From: JAAGZL01 sp050297535
GTDB taxonomy: Bacteria; Pseudomonadota; Gammaproteobacteria; Chromatiales; Chromatiaceae
Assembly (NCBI GenBank): GCA_050297535.1
Contig: JBNKSV010000001.1
Coordinates: forward strand, 1-64,000
DNA length: 64,000 nucleotides
Direction of reading: 5' to 3'
Part shown: positions 23,958 to 33,730 of the stretch, piece by piece
Numbering within the stretch: the stretch's first letter is position 1
Layout of the letters: each line of letters opens with the position of its first letter
Notes under the pieces: model-generated
Told to the model about the DNA's origin: nothing
Databases searched by the model: none
What the model saw: only the letters and a program-made list of their open reading frames with translations
Made by a program: the position numbers and the translations under genes

Positions 23958-25921
23958 TCCCGGAAATAGGTCAGATGGCGCTGATCCTGGCGCTCTGTAT
24001 GGCGTTTGTACAGGCGGTGTTTCCGCTGATAGGCGCACACAATGGTAACGCGTCCTGGGTGGCCATGGCCAAGCCAGCCGCCATGGGACAGTTGTTGTTT
24101 ATGGTGATTGGCTATACCTGCCTCACCTACGGGTTTATCACCCACGACTTCTCTATCTACTATGTGGCGGCCAACTCCAATACCGCCCTGCCCACCCTCT
24201 ATCTGATCAGTGGGGTGTGGGGCGCCCACGAGGGATCACTGCTGTTTTGGGCGTTGACGCTCTCACTCTGGACCGCCGTAGTCACCCTGTTCAGCCGCAG
24301 TGTGCCAGAGGTAATGGTGGCGCGGGTGGTGGGGGTAATGGGCATAGTCAGCGTGGGCTTTTTGCTGTTTATGCTGTTTACCTCCAATCCGTTTGAACGT
24401 CTTCCCAATCCGCCAATGGAGGGGCGCGACCTTAATCCGCTGTTGCAGGATCCAGGTTTGGCCATACATCCGCCACTGCTCTATATGGGTTACGTAGGGT
24501 TTTCCGTAGCCTTCGCCTTCGCCATTGCCGCCATGCTGGGCGGGCGTCTGGACGCGGCCTGGGCGCGCTGGTCGCGGCCCTGGACCAACGTGGCTTGGGT
24601 GTTCCTGACCCTGGGCATAGTGCTTGGCAGTTGGTGGGCCTATTATGAACTGGGCTGGGGCGGCTGGTGGTTCTGGGACCCGGTGGAGAACGCCTCTTTT
24701 ATGCCCTGGCTGGTGGGTACCGCTCTGATCCACTCCCTGGCGGTGACCGAGAAACGCGGGGCCTTTAAGGCCTGGACGGTGTTGTTGGCGATCTTTGCCT
24801 TCTCCCTCAGTCTGCTTGGCACCTTCCTGGTCCGTTCCGGGGTGTTGAGCTCGGTACATGCCTTTGCCACCGATCCGTCCCGCGGCGTGTTTATCCTGCT
24901 GTTCCTGTCATTTGTGATCGGTGGGTCGCTGCTCTTATACTCCTGGCGCGCCTCCCAGATTCGTAGTTCGGTACATTTCAGTCTGGTATCCCGTGAGACC
25001 GGCCTATTGCTGAATAATGTGATCTTGATGGTCACCGCATGCAGTATCTTGCTTGGCACCTTATATCCCCTGGTGCTGGATGCCTTGGGCGTGGGCAAGA
25101 TCTCCGTGGGCCCGCCTTATTTCAATAGTGTGTTCATACCACTTACCGTTCCGTTGGCCGCCCTGGTGGGCGTGGGCGCGCTGGCGCGCTGGAAACAAGA
25201 GAGCGGGTTGGCGCTGGCGCGTAAACTGGCCTTGCCTCTGGTTGTTAGCATAGTGGGTGGTCTTGCCATCGCTATGTTCGCCTTGCCTTTCTTTACCGGT
25301 GGTGCGGCCTTGGGCTTGGTGCTGGCGATCTGGGTATTCCTGACCTCGGCCCTGTGGGTCAAGGAGCAGGGTGGAGTCGTAGGTTCGGTGGCACGTATAA
25401 GCCGCGCCGGTTGGGGCATGTTCTGCGGCCATGTGGGTATAGCGGTGTTTATTGTGGGGCTAGCCCTTACCTCCATCTATAGCCAGGAACAGGATCTGCG
25501 TATCGAGCATGGTCAGAGCTACCGGTTGGGTGGTTATGACTTTCTGTTCAATGGGGCGGAGCGGATTCAGGGACCAAACTATGTCGCCGATCGGGGAGAT
25601 GTGACTGTTAGTCAGGATGGGAAACCTGTAACCAGGCTCTATCCAGAGAAGCGTAACTACAGCAGCGGTATGCCCATGACCGAGGCCGGAATCGACGCCG
25701 GGTTTACCCGCGATCTGTTCGTGGCCCTTGGCGAACCCCTGGGAAAGGAGGGTGCCTGGAGTCTACGTATCTATCACAAGCCATTTGTACGCTGGATCTG
25801 GCTGGGTGGCCTGTTGATGGCCTTTGGCGGTCTGTTGGCCGCGCTGGATAAGAGATATTTCCGTATGGCACGCAAGGCACGTCGGGATGGAGATACGAAC
25901 AAGACCGAGGCGACAGTATGA
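23954..25921 (+). CDS. ccmF: Cytochrome c heme lyase CcmF
   Basis: A 655-residue polytopic membrane protein that transfers heme from CcmE to apocytochrome. The WWD domain GGWWFWDPVENASFMPWL lies near 235-252. Conserved histidine regions occur nearby (AIHPPLLYMGY, GVLSSVHAFA). The start is GTG at 23954, overlapping the ccmE stop by 4 bp. The length is typical. Confidence 0.96.
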   Translation: MIPEIGQMALILALCMAFVQAVFPLIGAHNGNASWVAMAKPAAMGQLLFMVIGYTCLTYGFITHDFSIYYVAANSNTALPTLYLISGVWGAHEGSLLFWALTLSLWTAVVTLFSRSVPEVMVARVVGVMGIVSVGFLLFMLFTSNPFERLPNPPMEGRDLNPLLQDPGLAIHPPLLYMGYVGFSVAFAFAIAAMLGGRLDAAWARWSRPWTNVAWVFLTLGIVLGSWWAYYELGWGGWWFWDPVENASFMPWLVGTALIHSLAVTEKRGAFKAWTVLLAIFAFSLSLLGTFLVRSGVLSSVHAFATDPSRGVFILLFLSFVIGGSLLLYSWRASQIRSSVHFSLVSRETGLLLNNVILMVTACSILLGTLYPLVLDALGVGKISVGPPYFNSVFIPLTVPLAALVGVGALARWKQESGLALARKLALPLVVSIVGGLAIAMFALPFFTGGAALGLVLAIWVFLTSALWVKEQGGVVGSVARISRAGWGMFCGHVGIAVFIVGLALTSIYSQEQDLRIEHGQSYRLGGYDFLFNGAERIQGPNYVADRGDVTVSQDGKPVTRLYPEKRNYSSGMPMTEAGIDAGFTRDLFVALGEPLGKEGAWSLRIYHKPFVRWIWLGGLLMAFGGLLAALDKRYFRMARKARRDGDTNKTEATV

Positions 25922-26466
25922 AGACACGTTATCTGATCCCGTTTGGCATCTTTATGGCTATCATGGCCATCTTCGTGCTGGGTCTGTACAAGATGAAACA
26001 GGACCCGAATTTTGTGCGCAATGTGCCTTCAGTACTGATCGGGCGACCGGCTCCGGCGGTAGAACTGCCGGACCTGTTTGATCAGGGCAAGACCATAAAG
26101 TCTTCGGCCTATATGGGTCAGGTGTGGCTGCTGAATGTATGGGGCACCTGGTGCGTGGAGTGTTGGAGGGAACATCCCTATCTGGTGCATCTGGCCAAGA
26201 CCGAGGGCCTGAAGGTATTCGGCATTGATTGGCGTGATGATGCCGAGGCCGCTAAGAAGATGCTTGGTGAAAAGGGCAATCCGTTCATGGCGGTTGGTTT
26301 CGACCCGGAGAGCCGGGTGGCTATGGACTGGGGGGTGACCGGCGCACCTGAGACCTTCGTGATCGACAAGAAGGGCGTGATACGCTGGAAGAACGCCGGA
26401 CCTATTACCCCGGAACTCTGGCAGGGCGAACTGAAACCATTGCTACAGAAACTGGAGCAAGAGTAA
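25918..26466 (+). CDS. ccmG: Thiol:disulfide interchange protein CcmG/DsbE
   Basis: A 182-residue membrane-anchored thioredoxin-like protein that keeps apocytochrome CXXCH cysteines reduced. It has an N-terminal helix (about 7-23), an active site CVEC in WGTWCVECWREHP (about 78-84) and the GAPETFVIDKKG cis-Pro loop. The start overlaps the ccmF stop (ATGA). Confidence 0.95.
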   Translation: MKTRYLIPFGIFMAIMAIFVLGLYKMKQDPNFVRNVPSVLIGRPAPAVELPDLFDQGKTIKSSAYMGQVWLLNVWGTWCVECWREHPYLVHLAKTEGLKVFGIDWRDDAEAAKKMLGEKGNPFMAVGFDPESRVAMDWGVTGAPETFVIDKKGVIRWKNAGPITPELWQGELKPLLQKLEQE

Positions 26467-26927
26467 TGCAGCGTTTTATGTTTCTACTACTGCTATTGCC
26501 GTTGTGGGCGCAGGCCAGCAATATTGAGGCATACAGTTTTGATGACCATGACAAAGAGGCACGCTACCACAAGCTGATCACCGAGCTGCGTTGCGTGGTG
26601 TGCGTAAGTCAGAACATTGCCGACTCCAATGCCGAACTGGCTCAGGATATGCGCCGTCATACCTATGAGATGGTGCAGCAGGGTTCCAGTGAGCAAGATG
26701 TGGTGGAATTCATGGTGCAGCGCTATGGCGACTTCGTACTCTATCGCCCACGTCTTACATCGTCCACCATGCTATTGTGGGGTGGGCCGTTCGTCATATT
26801 TATCGTGGGTATAGCCGTCTTGGTGCTGTTTATTCGGCGTCGCAATAAAGAGCCTGAGGTCGAGTTGACCAGCGAAGAGCACGCCAGGGTCCAGAGCCTG
26901 CTTGAAAATGATAAAGACGCTAACTAG
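26466..26927 (+). CDS. ccmH: Cytochrome c maturation protein CcmH
   Basis: A 153-residue protein with a signal peptide (cleaved near AQA-SN), a three-helix domain carrying the redox pair CVVC in LRCVVCVSQNIADSNA (about 40-43), and a C-terminal membrane helix (about 101-120). It is the short CcmH/CycL type, so the TPR part is encoded separately as ccmI. The ATG overlaps the ccmG stop by one base. Confidence 0.94.
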   Translation: MQRFMFLLLLLPLWAQASNIEAYSFDDHDKEARYHKLITELRCVVCVSQNIADSNAELAQDMRRHTYEMVQQGSSEQDVVEFMVQRYGDFVLYRPRLTSSTMLLWGGPFVIFIVGIAVLVLFIRRRNKEPEVELTSEEHARVQSLLENDKDAN

Positions 26928-26962
26928 CTTCAGCCGAACGATATACTAGCCCGGGACAGAGT

Positions 26963-27835
26963 ATGACCATCTTCACCATAATCACCGCATTGATGATCCT
27001 GATCGCCCTGGCCATGTTGGCCCCGGCGCTGCTGCGCAAGCGGGAACTGGCCGCATCTGACCGGGATGAACAGAATGTGATCATAGCCCGTGAGCGTCTG
27101 CAGGAGATGGAGGCCGATCTTCAGGCGGGTAAGATCAATCAGGAGGAGTTCGACCAGGCAAAGGTGGAGCTGGAACAGGCCCTGTTGCTGGACCTAAAAC
27201 AGGAAGAGGCGCCAGATGTGGCTGCTGTGGCTTCCGGTAAGTTGACCCTGGTGATTCTCGCCATTGCGATCCCGCTGGCCGCCATCGTCATGTATCTATC
27301 CCTGGGAGCGCCGGGTATGGTCGAGTTTGATGCCGCCAAACAGGCATCAAATAGCCAGGAAATGCAGGGTAAGGCGCCGTCAATAGAAGATATGTTGAAA
27401 AAGTTGCAGCAGCATCTGAAAGAGCATCCTGATGACCCTCAGGGCTGGTATATGTTGGCCCGCACCTACATGAGCATGCAGGATTTCCCCAAGGCTGTCG
27501 TTGCCTATGAGGCCTTGCTGAAACTCGCGGGAGATGAGCCGGCTGTTATGCTGGCGTTGGCCGAGGCTATGGCGATGGCGAACCAGGGTGATATGCAGGG
27601 TCGTCCCGCGAATTTAATTCTACAGGCCCTGGCCAAGGAACCTGATAACCAAACTGCCCTGTGGATGGGGGGGCTCTTGGAGAGCCAGCAGGGCAATTAT
27701 TCCAAGGCGTTGGAACATTGGCGTCGTCTGGAATCCATGCTGGCGGACGATCCGGGGGCACAACAAAATATTCAGCAATTGATTGCCGAGCTGGAGAAAA
27801 AACTGGCCGACCAGGGCGATATGAAAGAAAAATAG
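26963..27835 (+). CDS. ccmI: Cytochrome c maturation TPR protein CcmI
   Basis: A 290-residue apocytochrome chaperone. A first membrane helix (about 5-21), a cytoplasmic coiled-coil segment (NVIIARERLQEMEADLQAGK) and a second helix (about 92-112) precede a periplasmic TPR domain (DPQGWYMLARTYMSMQDFPKAV and following repeats, about 155-280). It is the last gene of the ccm operon. No clear terminator follows. Confidence 0.93.
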   Translation: MTIFTIITALMILIALAMLAPALLRKRELAASDRDEQNVIIARERLQEMEADLQAGKINQEEFDQAKVELEQALLLDLKQEEAPDVAAVASGKLTLVILAIAIPLAAIVMYLSLGAPGMVEFDAAKQASNSQEMQGKAPSIEDMLKKLQQHLKEHPDDPQGWYMLARTYMSMQDFPKAVVAYEALLKLAGDEPAVMLALAEAMAMANQGDMQGRPANLILQALAKEPDNQTALWMGGLLESQQGNYSKALEHWRRLESMLADDPGAQQNIQQLIAELEKKLADQGDMKEK

Positions 27836-27925
27836 ACTCAAGAAGTGTTACCTACAACCGCTATACTTAGGATATGGCTGTTTTAGCGAAGTTATTGATG
27901 AATTGGGTAACAAGGGACTTGAGTC

Positions 27926-28897
27926 TTGGTGTGGTTTAGAACATTTTTTGCTGGTTCAATTATCGCGTTTTCTCTGGTGGCGGTAGTCATGGCGGGGGTG
28001 TCCCGTACGGACGAGCCGCTCCAGCCTCTGCAGCCGTACCAGAATCTAGATCCCAGCAAGGTGGTTCTGGGTGAGAGGCTGTTTCACGATACGCGCTTGT
28101 CATCAGATAATTCCATAAGCTGCGCCAGTTGCCATAATCTTGCGACCAACGGTACGGATGACCGTGCGAGTTCTATTGGTGTTGGGGGTGTATCCGGGGC
28201 AATCAAGGCGCCGACCGTTTATAACGCCGCAAATAACTTCGCGCAGTTCTGGGACGGTCGGGCCGCCACTCTGGAGGAGCAGGCTGTCGGCCCGGTTCAC
28301 AATCCTGTAGAGATGAATTCCAATTGGGAACAGGTGCTGGGGAAGCTGCGGGAAGACGCGATTCTGGTTCAGGGTTTTGAGGATAGCTATCCGGACGGTC
28401 TTACCGCAGACAATATTGCCCATGCCATAGCTGAGTTTGAGCGTTCCTTGATAACGCTAAATTCTCCCTTTGATCGCTGGTTACAAGGCGATGACTCTGC
28501 CCTGAATGAAGCTGAACTGAAGGGCTATCGCCTGTTTAAGTCCTATGGCTGCTCCAGTTGTCACCAGGGCCGGAATGTTGGTGGGAATCTGTATGCGTAC
28601 ATGGGCGCGATGGGGGATTATTTCTCCGACAGGGGGGGGAAGATAATTGAATCTGACTTGGGGCGCTTTAATGTTACCAAGGATGAGTCGGATCGCTATC
28701 TGTTTAAGGTGCCAAGCTTACGGATGGCGGCGCGTCAGAAGTATTTCTTTCATGATTCCAGTCAAACCAGTCTGGATGATGCCATCCGGGTGATGGGGCG
28801 TTATCAACTGGGGCGTGATATCCCTGGCAAAGATATTGTCTCTATAGCGGCATTTTTGCGGACGCTGGTTGGCGTCCATCCAAGGATGAAACCATGA
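27926..28897 (+). CDS. Di-heme cytochrome c peroxidase family protein
   Basis: A 323-residue exported protein of the CcpA/MauG superfamily. It has a signal-like N-terminus and two heme sites, CASCH (66-70) and CSSCH (about 209-213). The block QFWDGRAATLEEQAVGPV and the C-terminal FKVPSLRMAARQKYFFHDSS are conserved in bacterial cytochrome c peroxidases. It reduces hydrogen peroxide or acts as a MauG-like oxidase. The start is non-ATG (TTG at 27926 or GTG at 27929). It lies 90 bp after ccmI, and its stop overlaps the next gene (ATGA), so the two are translationally coupled. Confidence 0.88.
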   Translation: MVWFRTFFAGSIIAFSLVAVVMAGVSRTDEPLQPLQPYQNLDPSKVVLGERLFHDTRLSSDNSISCASCHNLATNGTDDRASSIGVGGVSGAIKAPTVYNAANNFAQFWDGRAATLEEQAVGPVHNPVEMNSNWEQVLGKLREDAILVQGFEDSYPDGLTADNIAHAIAEFERSLITLNSPFDRWLQGDDSALNEAELKGYRLFKSYGCSSCHQGRNVGGNLYAYMGAMGDYFSDRGGKIIESDLGRFNVTKDESDRYLFKVPSLRMAARQKYFFHDSSQTSLDDAIRVMGRYQLGRDIPGKDIVSIAAFLRTLVGVHPRMKP

Positions 28898-31800
28898 AGC
28901 GGCGTAGTTGGCACAGAAAACGTTATCTCTTGATCGCTGCGGTGGTAGTGGTTATTGGCCTGTTTCTGGTGGCACGCTCGGTCAATGTGGAACAGTATTC
29001 CAGGCAATCCGGCATGCTACTGCAGTTGAAAGAGCTGGATGCGCGTTTGGACCGGGATGTGATGCAGGTCAGTTCCTTCCTGTTGAACAATTATGATTCT
29101 CTGGCCGAGACAACCGAACAGCTGCGTCAGGTTAGCGCCACATTGCATGATCCCAAAAGCGGCTTATACACCCATACGGAGCCGGCGGTTGACCGCGCCA
29201 TAGATAACTATCTGCAAGTGTTGGAACATAAGCTGACATTGCTGGAGCGCATCAAGTTTCAGGCGGCGGTGCTGCGCAATGGGCTCCAGTATTTGCCGAC
29301 CGTTGCGGCGGATGCGCACAAGTATGGCGGCAAGATAGAAGATCGGTTGTCTGATCTGTTGATTCGTCTGTATCGCTACAATCTTTTCCATAACCCAGAC
29401 GATAGGGAGCAGATTGCAGAGGAGCTTGATCGTTTAAGCACATTGGCCGCCGGCAGTCCCCATAAGGAGCTGCTGGACAATGTCTTCTATCATATGCGCG
29501 CCAACCTGATAGAACTCACAAAGCTAGCCGAACTCAAAAACAGTTTTTTGGATGAGCAGGCCTCTGCGCGTTATACGGAACTGACTACAGCCTACCGTAA
29601 CTATCTCGCTGTAAGCATGCAGCAGGCAGAGTGGCTGAGCATAGGGTTGATGGTGTCTACCGTATTGCTTTTGAGTCTGTTGGGGTGGTTGTTGCGTTAT
29701 CTGGATGATGCCCGTGAGGATGCGCAAAATTCCTGGGGGCTTTTGCGTGATGCGGTTGAGAGTGTCAACGAGGCCTTTGCCCTGTTCGACGCGGACGGCA
29801 GATTGGTATTGTTTAATCGTAAGTGGCAGGAATTTTATCCATGGCTGGATGGGTTGGCCAATGGTGGCTCCATGCAGGAGATACAGGATGCCAATGCAGT
29901 ACGGATACGCTATGAGGACATTGAGACTGGCGGGAGTCTGGATCATGCTGATTATGGGTGTACTAGGGAAAGCTATATCGAGCATCTGGACGACGGTCGC
30001 TGGTATCTGGCTTGTGACGCAGTGACCAGTGATGGGGGGGTGGCGTGTGTTCGGGTCGATATAACGGAATCCAAGCGAACCGAGCTTGATCTGCGCAAAC
30101 TTGGTCGTGCCCTGGAACAGAGTCCGGCGTCGGTGGTAATTACCGACACCAAGGGTCTGATCGAATACGTCAATCCCAAATTTGAGGATATATCCGGTTA
30201 TAAGGCCGCAGAGGTGATCGGGCAGAACCCACGTATCCTGAAGTCCGGCGACAAGAAGCCGGAAGAGTACAAGGATATGTGGGAAGTAATCTCTTCCGGA
30301 AAGGAGTGGAAGGGGGTATTCCACAACAAGCGTAAAGACGGCAGTATCTATTGGGAGTCGGCATCCATAAGTGGCTTGCGTGGTGATGATGGGAATATCA
30401 CGCACTACATTGCGGTCAAGGAGGATATCACCGCCCGTAAACGTGCCGAGGATCAGTTGCGCATGAACGCGACGGTATTTGATACAGCGAGCGAGGGCAT
30501 CATAGTTACCGATGCCAACAATCGTATCAAGACGGTTAACCCGGCCTTTACACGCATAACCGGCTATGAGGCGGAGGATGTCGTAGGTCAGGATCCAAAG
30601 GTGCTTAGTTCTGGTAGGCACGATGCATACTTTTACCGCCAGATATGGAGTCAGATTGCAAGTCAGGGGTTTTGGTCAGGAGAGATCTGGAATCGCCGCA
30701 AAGACGGTAGCGTCTATCCCGAGTGGTTATCTATTGTCGTTATCCGGGATGAGAAGACCGATGAGATAAAAGAGTATGTGGCGGTATTTTCAGATATCTC
30801 GCAGCGTAAGCAGGACGAAGAGCAGATTCGCCGCCAGGCTAACTATGATGCCTTAACCGGTCTTCCCAACCGTTCATTGTTTTTTGACCGGCTAAATCAG
30901 GCGGTTATCGCCGCCCGGCGCGAAGGGGGCTTGCTAGCCTTACTGTTTGTCGATTTAGACAGATTTAAAACTGTGAACGATACCTTTGGCCATGTACTGG
31001 GTGACGAGATGCTACAGGAGGTGGCGGAGCGGCTGGATGCCTGTGTGCGGGATTCCGATACCGTGGCGCGTTTGGGTGGTGACGAGTTCGTGGTGCTGCT
31101 TCAAGATTTGCGTGAAGTAAACGATGCCGCATCGGTGGCGGACAAGATTATTGATCAGATGTCGTCGCCATTCAGTATCGTCGGACGCGAGGTTATGCTT
31201 GGGGCTAGTATCGGCATTACCATCTATCCGGAGGATACGGAAGATGCAGAGGTGATGATGCGCAACGCCGATATGGCCATGTACCGGGCCAAGGAAGGGG
31301 GGCGTAATCGTTATCAATTTTTTACTGTTGGCATGCAGGAGCAGATCCGTGAGCGTCTGGAACTGGAGCAGGATCTGCGTCTGGCCATAGATAGAGATGA
31401 GTTGCAGCTCTACTATCAGCCAATTGTCGACGCTAAGACCGGAAGGGTGTGTAGCGTGGAGGCATTGTTACGCTGGAACCATCCCAAGCGTGGCCTGGTT
31501 ATGCCTGATACATTTATTCCGCTGGCGGAAGAAGGTGGTCTGATTATTCAGGTTGGAACCTGTGTTATGGAGGAGGCATGCCGGCAATTACGGGAGTGGC
31601 GGGATGATGGTATTGATATCAATGTCTCGGTCAACGTCTCTAGTCGTCAGTTAAGCAGAGAGTTCTCGCCCTGGGTTGTCTCCGGCATACTGAAGGAGTA
31701 TGCGGTGCGTGGGGAGTGGTTGACCCTTGAGATCACCGAAGGACTGTTGATGGATTATAGCCAGGAGGTGTTGAATTGGTTGCAAGGTTTCAAGGATCTT

Positions 31801-32133
31801 GGCCTTGGCCTGTCAATAGATGACTTTGGTACCGGGTATTCATCTCTCAGCTATTTGAAACGGTTCCCGGTGGATGTGCTAAAGATAGATCGTTCCTTTG
31901 TGAAAGGAATCCCTGGCGACACCGGCGGCATCTCTTTGGTAGAGGCGATACTGGCCATGGGTAAAAGCCTGGGTCTCAAGGTGGTGGCAGAAGGGGTTGA
32001 GACAGAGGAGCAGTATGAGTTTCTGACGAAACATGGTTGCGGGCTTTTGCAGGGGTTCTATTTTGGCAAACCGATGCCAGAGCCGGAGCTGCGAGCCTGG
32101 CTAAAAGAGCAGGGTAGGATGTCGTCCAGGTAG
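28894..32133 (+). CDS. Membrane DAHL-PAS-PAS-GGDEF-EAL c-di-GMP protein
   Basis: A 1079-residue signalling protein. TM1 (about 11-27) and TM2 (about 247-268) flank a periplasmic all-helical region with the features of the DAHL domain (ELDARLDRDVMQVSSFLLNNYDSL near its start). A PAS-like region (about 275-390) and two clear PAS-PAC modules (about 405-520 and 525-650) follow. The GGDEF domain has intact RLGGDEF near 729-733 and the EAL domain has EALLRW near 855. Catalytic blocks NVSSRQLS, LEITEGLL, DDFGTGYSSL and AEGVETEEQ are intact. Both synthesis and hydrolysis of c-di-GMP are possible. Translational coupling to the di-heme peroxidase suggests a redox or peroxide input (inference). Confidence 0.9.
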   Translation: MKRRSWHRKRYLLIAAVVVVIGLFLVARSVNVEQYSRQSGMLLQLKELDARLDRDVMQVSSFLLNNYDSLAETTEQLRQVSATLHDPKSGLYTHTEPAVDRAIDNYLQVLEHKLTLLERIKFQAAVLRNGLQYLPTVAADAHKYGGKIEDRLSDLLIRLYRYNLFHNPDDREQIAEELDRLSTLAAGSPHKELLDNVFYHMRANLIELTKLAELKNSFLDEQASARYTELTTAYRNYLAVSMQQAEWLSIGLMVSTVLLLSLLGWLLRYLDDAREDAQNSWGLLRDAVESVNEAFALFDADGRLVLFNRKWQEFYPWLDGLANGGSMQEIQDANAVRIRYEDIETGGSLDHADYGCTRESYIEHLDDGRWYLACDAVTSDGGVACVRVDITESKRTELDLRKLGRALEQSPASVVITDTKGLIEYVNPKFEDISGYKAAEVIGQNPRILKSGDKKPEEYKDMWEVISSGKEWKGVFHNKRKDGSIYWESASISGLRGDDGNITHYIAVKEDITARKRAEDQLRMNATVFDTASEGIIVTDANNRIKTVNPAFTRITGYEAEDVVGQDPKVLSSGRHDAYFYRQIWSQIASQGFWSGEIWNRRKDGSVYPEWLSIVVIRDEKTDEIKEYVAVFSDISQRKQDEEQIRRQANYDALTGLPNRSLFFDRLNQAVIAARREGGLLALLFVDLDRFKTVNDTFGHVLGDEMLQEVAERLDACVRDSDTVARLGGDEFVVLLQDLREVNDAASVADKIIDQMSSPFSIVGREVMLGASIGITIYPEDTEDAEVMMRNADMAMYRAKEGGRNRYQFFTVGMQEQIRERLELEQDLRLAIDRDELQLYYQPIVDAKTGRVCSVEALLRWNHPKRGLVMPDTFIPLAEEGGLIIQVGTCVMEEACRQLREWRDDGIDINVSVNVSSRQLSREFSPWVVSGILKEYAVRGEWLTLEITEGLLMDYSQEVLNWLQGFKDLGLGLSIDDFGTGYSSLSYLKRFPVDVLKIDRSFVKGIPGDTGGISLVEAILAMGKSLGLKVVAEGVETEEQYEFLTKHGCGLLQGFYFGKPMPEPELRAWLKEQGRMSSR

Positions 32134-32138
32134 GGCCT

Positions 32139-32855
32139 CTATTCCGCCAAGGAGTTCCTTTGTGCCACAAACAACTGTTCAATCCCTTGCCGCGCCAACC
32201 CCAGCATGGCGTTTAGCTCATCCTGATTAAATGCATGGCCCTCGGCCGTTCCCTGTACCTCAATGAATGCGCCGGCATCGTTCATAACGATATTCATGTC
32301 GGTTTCGGCATTGGAGTCTTCCGCATAGTCCAGGTCCAGCACTGGTGTGCCTTGGTAGATGCCTACTGATACGGACGCAATCATGTTTTTGATTGGATTG
32401 GATTGTATCTTGCCGGAGGCGATAAGCTTGTCTATGGCGTCGGACAGCGCAACAAATGCACCGGTGATGGATGCGGTTCGGGTGCCGCCATCCGCCTGAA
32501 TTACATCACAATCCAGGGTTATGCTGCGTTCGCCAAGGGTGGTCAGATCTACAGCTGCTCGCATGGAACGACCGATAAGGCGCTGGATCTCCAGGGTGCG
32601 TCCACCCTGTTTTCCTCGGCTGGCCTCGCGTCCCATGCGCTCCCCGGTGGAGCGGGGTAGCATCCCATACTCTGCGGTAATCCAGCCCTGGCCCTTGCCC
32701 TTGAGAAATCCCGGTACCCGGTCTTCGACAGAGGCGGTGCATAATACCTTGGTGTTGCCGAACTCTATCAATACCGAGCCTTCTGCATGCATGGTGTAGT
32801 TGCGGATAAAACGGATCTGGCGCAGCTGGTCTGGATTGCGGCCGCTAGGTCTCAT
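32139..32855 (-). CDS. rph: Ribonuclease PH
   Basis: A 238-residue phosphorolytic exoribonuclease that trims tRNA 3' ends. It begins MRPSGRNPDQLR, and has KVLCTASVEDRVPGFLKGKGQGW, the Arg-rich SRGKQGGRTLEIQRLIGRS loop and DCDVIQADGGTRTASITGA, all diagnostic (quoted in short pieces). It is convergent with the preceding c-di-GMP gene and downstream of the kinase/phosphatase pair on the same strand. Confidence 0.96.
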   Translation of the reverse strand: MRPSGRNPDQLRQIRFIRNYTMHAEGSVLIEFGNTKVLCTASVEDRVPGFLKGKGQGWITAEYGMLPRSTGERMGREASRGKQGGRTLEIQRLIGRSMRAAVDLTTLGERSITLDCDVIQADGGTRTASITGAFVALSDAIDKLIASGKIQSNPIKNMIASVSVGIYQGTPVLDLDYAEDSNAETDMNIVMNDAGAFIEVQGTAEGHAFNQDELNAMLGLARQGIEQLFVAQRNSLAE

Positions 32856-32857
32856 AT

Positions 32858-33730
32858 CTACTCCTGGGTTTTGTTGTTTTCGAACTGCTCAATAGCTGAT
32901 TTAAGCTCATCCAGAGCCTGGTAGAGGTCCTCCTTGGGGGGCTCCTGGGCATTTTCTTGTGGAGGCGCGGTATGCTCTTCCGGTCCGTTCATCCGCCAAC
33001 GCAAGGCTATGGCAGAGACGTTGTCGCTTTCCGGAGCGGCGCGCTCCACAGCCGAATTCACCAGGTGTTCTATATCATGGTCGAGGGAGCTATTACCACC
33101 AAGTAATTCCGCCATGTCTGTTTCCTGGGTCTGGCTCCACAGGCCATCGCTGCAAAGCAGGATGGTATCGCCGTCCTTCAATCTTAGCGCCTTGCTTACG
33201 GTTATCTCGGGAGAAGATATGTTGCCGCCCAGGCAGCGGGTTACGTAATTGCGCTGCGGGTGTGATATTGCCGAATCGGGAGAGATGAGACCGTGATCTT
33301 CCAGGTGTTGTACGTAGGAGTGGTCCACTGTCCTCTGCATTACCTCTCCATTGCGAAATAGATATAGTCTGCTGTCACCGGCATGTGCCCAGCGCACCAA
33401 CCCCTCCTGGATCAGGGCGACCACAGCGGTGGTGCGTGGTTTGATCGGCGGCTCATGGTCCAGTCCGAAGGCGGTGATATTCTCATGGGACTTCTGAAGC
33501 AGGCGGTGCAGAAACTCTCTGGGGCTGTGTATCGGTTTGGTGGAGCGGTTAAAAAAGCTGGTACAGGTGTCTATCAGGATCTGCGCGGCCACCTCTCCTT
33601 TGGGATGACCGCCCATGCCGTCCGCCAAACCCAATAGGATGGTGTCTTCTGACTCGATTGATATGTACCTATCCTGATTAATTCTACGGTTACCTTGCAG
33701 GGTCGCGCGCGCTATATTGATTCTGTTCAT
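32858..33730 (-). CDS. PP2C-family Ser/Thr protein phosphatase
   Basis: A 290-residue soluble phosphatase. The metal-binding motifs NQDRY (N-terminal), LADGMGGHPKGEVA, HAGDSRLYLF, LLCSDGLW and the C-terminal ESDNVSAIALRW are all present. A Glu/Pro/Gln-rich tail of about 45 residues ends the protein. Its start overlaps the kinase stop by 4 bp, so the two are made together and probably act on the same targets. It lies 2 bp upstream of rph. Confidence 0.93.
   Translation of the reverse strand: MNRINIARATLQGNRRINQDRYISIESEDTILLGLADGMGGHPKGEVAAQILIDTCTSFFNRSTKPIHSPREFLHRLLQKSHENITAFGLDHEPPIKPRTTAVVALIQEGLVRWAHAGDSRLYLFRNGEVMQRTVDHSYVQHLEDHGLISPDSAISHPQRNYVTRCLGGNISSPEITVSKALRLKDGDTILLCSDGLWSQTQETDMAELLGGNSSLDHDIEHLVNSAVERAAPESDNVSAIALRWRMNGPEEHTAPPQENAQEPPKEDLYQALDELKSAIEQFENNKTQE

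Noticed and set aside
29524..30621. 365-residue minus-strand frame inside the c-di-GMP gene
   Set aside because: No recognisable domain, and the opposite strand encodes PAS domains with intact motifs.
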